Below, one piece after another: positions 5,223 through 5,609 of a stretch of 5,609 bases of DNA; position 1 is the stretch's first letter, and each line of letters starts with the position of its first letter. The notes under the pieces were generated by a model, which was given only the letters and a program-made list of their open reading frames with translations, was not told the origin of the DNA and did not search any database. Source of the DNA: Dehalococcoidia bacterium (GTDB lineage: Bacteria; Chloroflexota; Dehalococcoidia; Dehalococcoidales; DAOWLH01); assembly GCA_030643515.1 (NCBI GenBank), contig DAOWLH010000043.1:1-5609 (forward strand). Reading direction: 5' to 3'. A program made the position numbers and the translations under genes.

Positions 5223-5609
5223 TTAACTTTTTATTTCAGCCTCGTTAGTTATTATGTTTATCTCCCTATACTTTGTACGTAACATTCTCAATTCCATTAA
5301 CTCATGCAGTGCTCGGTATAATTGTCTTTCTATTGTTGTCTCATACCGTAAAAAGGTATCAACGCAAGAACTGTTAAAAAATGAATTCTCGGCCCATCTT
5401 CTAGCAACAGATTTGGGAAATTCAGTAGTATCCGACATATGATCTCTGTAATATTTGAGTATTTGAGATGTTTCTGCAGTTATGACCCTCTGAAGTCTCC
5501 ACGTACAAGATATTATGCGATCTACCAGGATTTCTTCTAATTGCCCCTGTGGTCGCAGCTCAGCATGCAAATCTGTTATAATGTCAGCTAATACTTCGGG
5601 ATCATCACC
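5223..5609 (-). CDS. Conserved hypothetical protein, C-terminal part (5' end beyond right edge)
   Basis: The minus-strand frame is open from the window edge to TAA at 5223-5225, giving 128 visible residues; its start lies right of the window. The TTG at 5568-5570 is probably not the start, because upstream codons in frame encode GDDPEVLADIITD, which reads smoothly into LHAELRPQGQLEEILVDRI. Two parts look conserved: the LRPQGQLEEILVDRIISCTWRL helix region, and FLRYETTIERQLYRALHELMEL near the C-terminus. Both recall a widespread hypothetical family whose N-terminus usually carries a KNALKHGL-like motif and which is often found in repeat-rich or mobile surroundings; its function is unknown. Composition is AT-rich, and it converges with the plus-strand small unit. 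The family match is from memory and moderate in certainty; that the frame is coding is more certain. Confidence 0.65.
   Translation of the reverse strand, partial: GDDPEVLADIITDLHAELRPQGQLEEILVDRIISCTWRLQRVITAETSQILKYYRDHMSDTTEFPKSVARRWAENSFFNSSCVDTFLRYETTIERQLYRALHELMELRMLRTKYREINIITNEAEIKS

Noticed and set aside
5568..5570. TTG as the start of the minus-strand gene
   Set aside because: The frame stays open to the window edge, and the upstream residues join smoothly to the conserved region, so the gene is truncated by the window.

Overview
The window looks like chromosomal DNA of a bacterium related to Dehalococcoidia (Chloroflexota). That assignment rests on gene content: a tpiA end, miaA, dapF, an LL-diaminopimelate aminotransferase of the kind I remember from Dehalococcoides-like genomes, and a compact hflX. 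It is a judgement from memory, since no search could be run.

Left part (1-4348): a GC-rich, tightly packed, all-plus-strand gene block. It starts with the last 30 codons of triosephosphate isomerase. Then come miaA (tRNA A37 prenylation), dapF (LL-DAP to meso-DAP), dapL (tetrahydrodipicolinate to LL-DAP) and hflX (ribosome-associated GTPase). Gaps are 36, 7, 14 and about 20-50 bases, consistent with one operon. dapL and dapF encode the two consecutive steps that complete meso-DAP synthesis. miaA and hflX both act on translation and are also near neighbours in E. coli. The hflX start is unusual: the good Shine-Dalgarno points to an AUC codon, while the nearest canonical in-frame start is a TTG with no ribosome binding site.

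Right part (4349-5609): a visibly AT-richer accessory segment. A 344-base non-coding stretch (4349-4692) carries weak terminator-like hairpins, a G/C-rich double-hairpin element that looks like a dispersed palindromic repeat, and an extended -10 promoter. The promoter drives a small single-pass membrane protein gene (4693-4854). Its frame stops just after a perfect T TTT TTA heptamer, and a -1 slip there opens directly into a 70-codon downstream frame ending at 5057. This is either a programmed frameshift or a broken or mis-sequenced 121-aa gene. An 11-base inverted repeat flanks this unit. After a 165-base non-coding stretch, the minus strand carries the 3' end of a gene of unknown function that runs off the right edge. 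It resembles a widespread hypothetical family whose N-terminus usually reads like KNALKHGL.

The most interesting points are the T6A slippery junction, the apparent AUC start of hflX and the palindromic repeat at the operon/accessory boundary. I do not see a clear new multi-gene system.
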